From assembly GCF_946482535.1 (NCBI RefSeq), contig NZ_CAMLRU010000100.1:1-9796 (forward strand): a DNA stretch of 9,796 bases, in the 5' to 3' direction. The position numbers were made by a program, and so were the translations under genes. Source of the stretch: an uncultured Flavobacterium sp. (GTDB lineage: Bacteria; Bacteroidota; Bacteroidia; Flavobacteriales; Flavobacteriaceae). Every line of letters starts with the position of its first letter. Positions within the stretch are counted from its first letter, which is position 1. This document shows, one piece after another, positions 6,769 through 9,796 of this stretch. A model generated the notes under the pieces. That model was not told the DNA's origin and made no database searches. It saw only the letters and a list, made by a program, of their open reading frames with translations.

Positions 6769-7338
6769 ATGGGGATTTTAGCCAAAATAAAACATATCCT
6801 TTTTGTTTCCTTGCGAATCTGGAAATACAAACTTTTGTCAGATTGTCCCAATGTAGAAGGGAAGCCCAATTTATACTTGCCGTTGCTGCTCAAAGGCCGT
6901 GGCAAAATCAAATTCGGAAAGAATTTTCAAAACGGAGTTTCCGCAGCGCATTACACTTATTCTACCTATAATTATATTTTGGCAATGCAGGAAGACAGCG
7001 AAGTTTCCATAGGAAATAATGTGGTAATGGCCAACGGTGCAACCATCCAAGCGGTTTCCAAAATTACCATTGAAGACGATGTAATGATTGGCATCAACTG
7101 TATGCTGGTAGATACAGACGGACACGATTTAGATCCCGAAAAGCGCATGACCGGTGAGGTTAAATCCGCACCGATTACCATCAAAAAAAATGTAATTGTC
7201 TATTACAATTCGGTGGTGTTCAAAGGAGTTACAATAGGCGAGAATTCAGTTATCGGCGCTTGTTCAGTAGTGACAAAAGATATACCGCCCAATGTTTTTG
7301 CTGCGGGAAGTCCGGCCAAAGTAATCCGAAATTTATAA
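6769..7338 (+). CDS. Left-handed beta-helix (hexapeptide-repeat) acetyltransferase, maltose acetyltransferase/WbbJ-like
   Basis: A 189-residue protein with hexapeptide repeats from about residue 76 onward (VSIGNNVVM, ATIQ, ITIEDDVMIGINC). The probable catalytic histidine is His119 in VDTDGHDLDPEKR (114-126). The C-terminal coil VTIGENSVIGACSVVTKDI and the closing SPAKVI are textbook for the maltose/galactoside acetyltransferase group, which are trimers using acetyl-CoA. One oddity: the usual NVWIG at the start of the second repeat block reads NVIVY (141-145), losing the conserved Trp and Ile-Gly. The acceptor may be a sugar O- or N-position in the glycan made by this operon; FdtC-type N-acetylation of a 3-amino sugar is possible but would duplicate the FemAB-like gene. 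The start abuts the previous stop (TAAATG). The first 20 residues are hydrophobic and basic, perhaps for membrane association. Confidence 0.88.
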   Translation: MGILAKIKHILFVSLRIWKYKLLSDCPNVEGKPNLYLPLLLKGRGKIKFGKNFQNGVSAAHYTYSTYNYILAMQEDSEVSIGNNVVMANGATIQAVSKITIEDDVMIGINCMLVDTDGHDLDPEKRMTGEVKSAPITIKKNVIVYYNSVVFKGVTIGENSVIGACSVVTKDIPPNVFAAGSPAKVIRNL

Positions 7339-7339
7339 G

Positions 7340-8617
7340 TTGAAACTACTCCGACAAAATACACTGCTCAAAGTTTTGTCACTGAATTCACTTTCGGTAG
7401 GCGTGAGTTTTGTATTGGGTATTATTTCCTCCAAAATTATTGCAGTTTTCCTGGGGACTTCGGGTATGGCTTTGATGGGCAGTTTTCGAAATTTCGCCAC
7501 CATGATCAAATCGATTGCCACATTGGGCGTGAGCAATTCTATAGTCAAACTCTTTGTCGAAAATAAGGAAAACAAGCAGGAGCTTTCAGTAATTTATTCT
7601 ACCTTTTTTTGGTTGTTTTTAATCATTTCAGTTGTTTTAGGAATGCTTGTTTTGGGTTTTGCTTCTCCTATTTCTGAGTTTCTTTTCTTTACCGACGCTT
7701 ATACCATTCCGATACGTTTCTTCGCTTTATTATTGCCGTTAATGGTGATTAATGCTTTTTGGATGGCCATATACAACGGCTTAGAACAATATAAAAAAAT
7801 TGTCATCATTCAGATTGTCTCCAATGTCTTGGTCTTCGGAATCACGGCAGTTTTAATTTGGCAAAAGCAAATCATGGGTGGATTACTCTCTATTGCCGTC
7901 GGTGAAATTTTAATGGTACTGGTTACTTTTTTATTCGTCAGACAAGACCGAGCTTCTTTCCGTTTTGATTTGCAGCAATTAATCAGTCAAAAATACCTGA
8001 ATGTCATCAAAAGATTTTCGGTGATGGCTTTGTTAAGTGCTTTTGCCGTGCCGTTGACCTTACTTTTTATCCGCAACTCCATAGTAGAAACACACTCCAT
8101 AGAAGCAGCCGGAATTTGGGATGCGGTCAATCGGTTATCGAGTTTTTATATGATGTTCTTCAGCTCGGGTTTGTCCTTGTATTACATGCCAAAGTTGGCT
8201 TCCATTCACACCGAAAGCGAATTTAAAGCAGAGCTCAAATCCTATTTTAAAGTTTTTGTTCCGTTGTTTTTAGCCATGCTGGTTGTGATTTACATAGCCA
8301 AAGGCCTTATTTTGCAGCTGGCTTTTACTGCCGAATTTTACAGTATTAAAGAATTACTCATTTGGCAATTGGCGGGCGATTTTGTCAAAATACTGACCTT
8401 GGCTTTTGGGTTTCAGATTGTGGTTAAAACCATGATGAAACGCTATTTCTTCGGCGAAATTATTTTTAATCTATCGTATTTTCTACTGGCTTTTTTCCTG
8501 ATGAAAACCCAATCGGTTGAAGGTGTTTTACAAGCTTATTTTTATGCCAATCTCATTTGTTTGGCAGTAGTTTTGTGGATGTTCAGAAAGTTGTTTTTTA
8601 AGCCAAAACTTAATTGA
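7340..8617 (+). CDS. wzx: Wzx-type polysaccharide flippase (O-antigen/ECA translocase family)
   Basis: A 425-residue inner-membrane protein of the MOP/MATE-like exporter superfamily that flips undecaprenyl-linked oligosaccharide from the cytoplasmic to the periplasmic face. Hydrophobic segments are at roughly 13-31, 33-45, 84-109, 125-145, 153-173, 179-201, 226-246, 262-282, 303-320, 344-362, 374-388 and 396-417, consistent with the expected twelve helices. The N-terminus (SSKIIAVFLGTSGMALMG) matches the WzxE/O-antigen translocase pattern, in which the first helix pair is followed by a G-x-x-G-x-A/G-L segment. Length is normal. Start: the ORF opens only 15 bases upstream and has no early ATG, the first Met being residue 43 inside the membrane domain, so TTG at 7340 (LKLLRQN) is chosen; it sits one base after the preceding TAA. 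The 3' end overlaps the convergent glycosyltransferase by 8 bases. Confidence 0.88.
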   Translation: MKLLRQNTLLKVLSLNSLSVGVSFVLGIISSKIIAVFLGTSGMALMGSFRNFATMIKSIATLGVSNSIVKLFVENKENKQELSVIYSTFFWLFLIISVVLGMLVLGFASPISEFLFFTDAYTIPIRFFALLLPLMVINAFWMAIYNGLEQYKKIVIIQIVSNVLVFGITAVLIWQKQIMGGLLSIAVGEILMVLVTFLFVRQDRASFRFDLQQLISQKYLNVIKRFSVMALLSAFAVPLTLLFIRNSIVETHSIEAAGIWDAVNRLSSFYMMFFSSGLSLYYMPKLASIHTESEFKAELKSYFKVFVPLFLAMLVVIYIAKGLILQLAFTAEFYSIKELLIWQLAGDFVKILTLAFGFQIVVKTMMKRYFFGEIIFNLSYFLLAFFLMKTQSVEGVLQAYFYANLICLAVVLWMFRKLFFKPKLN

Positions 8618-9752
8618 TTTTCCCTTGCCAAACCGCTTGATACTGTTGAGCAATCTTTACAGCTTCGTGCTCTCGTTCAACAAACGCTCTGGCTCTTTGG
8701 CCGATGGCTATTATGGTCTCCGGATTTTCGATTAAAAAAGACAATTCGTTCACTAAGTAATCTACATCAGGCATTGCATTGACGGCTACTTTCTCCTCAA
8801 GATGATAATGTTTTTCAAAGATTTCACTCGCATTGGTAAAAACCACTTTGCCTTTAGCCATCGCTTCGAGTGCGTTACTGCCTTGGTCGTGGCCATACAA
8901 TTGGTCTAAAACAATATGTGCTTGATTGTATCGGTTGATGTACTCATTGTAGGGGACATTTTCGGTTACAAATACATCTACTTTATCGGTGTATTTTTGT
9001 TTGATTATTTCTAGCGCTTTCTCAAAAAAATCATTCCCTTTTTTGAAATAACTCTCGCGGTTAATGCCATGGAAAATGATGATTCTATCGCCGATTTTCA
9101 TTTCGCTTTGCGGAAATTTAGTCAAGTTTATCGGACTCGAAACCAACCCTAAATATTTGGAATGATGCTGCAAAGGAATATGGTAGTCGATATCGGTGGC
9201 AATCACACCTTGTATACTTTGATAAAGGTATTGGTGTAGTTTTTCAAAAGATTTGGTCCTGAATTTTAAAACATTTGAAAAATCTTTATCGGCAATTTTT
9301 CCGGCCAAATAAGGTTGAATGATTGACGGATTTTCAGGATGATTGAAATTGTAATTCACATAAGTATAATCATCACCACAGGACAACAGAAACACTTTCT
9401 TGTTGTGTTGGAAAAGGAACTTTAAAATCTTTTTCTCGTGTTGATAATCACAAAAAAAGCTGTTTTCATTAATGAGTTGTACTACCTCAAATCCTTTAAA
9501 GTGCGCTTGGTTTTTTTGGAACTGTTTATAGGTGAAATAAGAAGAAATATCAAAACCGGTCAGTTTTAAAATCGCAACTTTAAATTTTTTTAGTAGGCCG
9601 TAATCCCATTTTTTGACCAATGGAAAATCTACCGGATAATCCTTGAAACCATCTTTAAAACCCAAGATAGTTACCTCGTTTCCAAGTTCGAGCAAACCTT
9701 CTTTTAAAGAATTGTGTAACCGACTGTATTCTCCAATGAGTAAAATCTTCAT
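8610..9752 (-). CDS. Glycosyltransferase, GT4-like (GT-B fold)
   Basis: A 380-residue cytoplasmic or membrane-associated glycosyltransferase. The N-terminus MKILLIGEYSRLHNSLKEGL, followed by LGNEVTILG, is the first Rossmann strand-loop-helix of a GT-B enzyme. The C-terminal half holds the nucleotide-sugar site: IIIFHGINRESYFKKGND (224-241), DVFVTENVPYNEY (259-271), and the acceptor/donor motif DQGSNALEAMAKGKVVFTN (289-307), in which Glu296 corresponds to the second glutamate of the EX7E motif. No signal peptide or transmembrane helix is seen. Donor and acceptor sugars cannot be told from sequence. ATG at 9752 is preceded by AGGA five bases upstream, an unusually good Shine-Dalgarno-like site for this phylum. 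It points toward the flippase gene, so it belongs to a separate transcription unit, but function links it to the same polysaccharide locus. Confidence 0.85.
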   Translation of the reverse strand: MKILLIGEYSRLHNSLKEGLLELGNEVTILGFKDGFKDYPVDFPLVKKWDYGLLKKFKVAILKLTGFDISSYFTYKQFQKNQAHFKGFEVVQLINENSFFCDYQHEKKILKFLFQHNKKVFLLSCGDDYTYVNYNFNHPENPSIIQPYLAGKIADKDFSNVLKFRTKSFEKLHQYLYQSIQGVIATDIDYHIPLQHHSKYLGLVSSPINLTKFPQSEMKIGDRIIIFHGINRESYFKKGNDFFEKALEIIKQKYTDKVDVFVTENVPYNEYINRYNQAHIVLDQLYGHDQGSNALEAMAKGKVVFTNASEIFEKHYHLEEKVAVNAMPDVDYLVNELSFLIENPETIIAIGQRARAFVEREHEAVKIAQQYQAVWQGKIN

Positions 9753-9796
9753 TATCTTCCTATATTTACGCAGACAAAAAAACGCCGCGTGTCAAA

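Noticed and set aside
8598..8613. TTAAG/CTTAA hairpin as a bidirectional terminator
   Set aside because: Five A/T-rich pairs and no uracil tract on the minus side; too weak to call.
9763..9795. TTGACA and TAAATA on the minus strand resembling a sigma-70 promoter of the glycosyltransferase
   Set aside because: Spacing is 21 bases, and Bacteroidota promoters do not follow this consensus; likely chance.
9752..9796. Minus-strand frame open to the window edge, ending with TAA that overlaps the glycosyltransferase ATG (TAATG)
   Set aside because: It could be the last 14 codons of an upstream gene in an operon, but 45 bases are too few to support a gene; the translated residues match nothing I recognise.

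Overview
The window looks like chromosomal DNA of a Bacteroidota member, most likely Flavobacterium or a close relative. The evidence is AT-rich DNA with very AT-rich gaps, almost no Shine-Dalgarno sites, a TAnnTTTG-type promoter, and a secreted protein with a type B C-terminal sorting domain of the type IX secretion system (T9SS), which is specific to this phylum. No tRNA, rRNA, insertion sequence, CRISPR array or phage gene is visible.

Left half (1-4561), all on the minus strand. From right to left (the direction of transcription): a 596-residue T9SS type B surface protein, a TrmH/SpoU-family rRNA/tRNA 2'-O-methyltransferase, a secreted AmpC-like serine hydrolase, and the 5' end of a RelA/SpoT (p)ppGpp synthetase/hydrolase cut by the window edge. 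These look like individual housekeeping or accessory genes, not one pathway.

The 135-base gap at 4562-4696 is a divergent control region. It carries an imperfect tandem repeat of about 20 bp and an overlapping 9-bp inverted repeat.

Right half (4697-8617), plus strand. Four genes are packed with 4-base overlap, 0-base gap and 1-base gap: a FemAB/GNAT-type acyltransferase, a DegT/DnrJ/EryC1/StrS sugar aminotransferase of the FdtB/QdtB (dTDP-3-amino-3,6-dideoxyhexose) type, a left-handed beta-helix acetyltransferase, and a Wzx flippase. A GT4-like glycosyltransferase (8610-9752, minus strand) converges on the flippase and overlaps it by 8 bases. Together they look like one edge of a surface-polysaccharide or O-antigen locus: an amino-deoxysugar nucleotide is aminated and N-acylated, built into a lipid-linked glycan, and flipped across the inner membrane. 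The order GNAT - aminotransferase - Wzx resembles wecD(rffC)-wecE(rffA)-wzxE of the enterobacterial common antigen. The genes for the dTDP-glucose and keto-isomerase steps are not in this window.

Three of the eight genes with a visible start lack a usable ATG and apparently begin with TTG or GTG. I see no clear evidence of a wholly new system. The best leads are the acyltransferase/aminotransferase/flippase cassette and the repeat in its control region.
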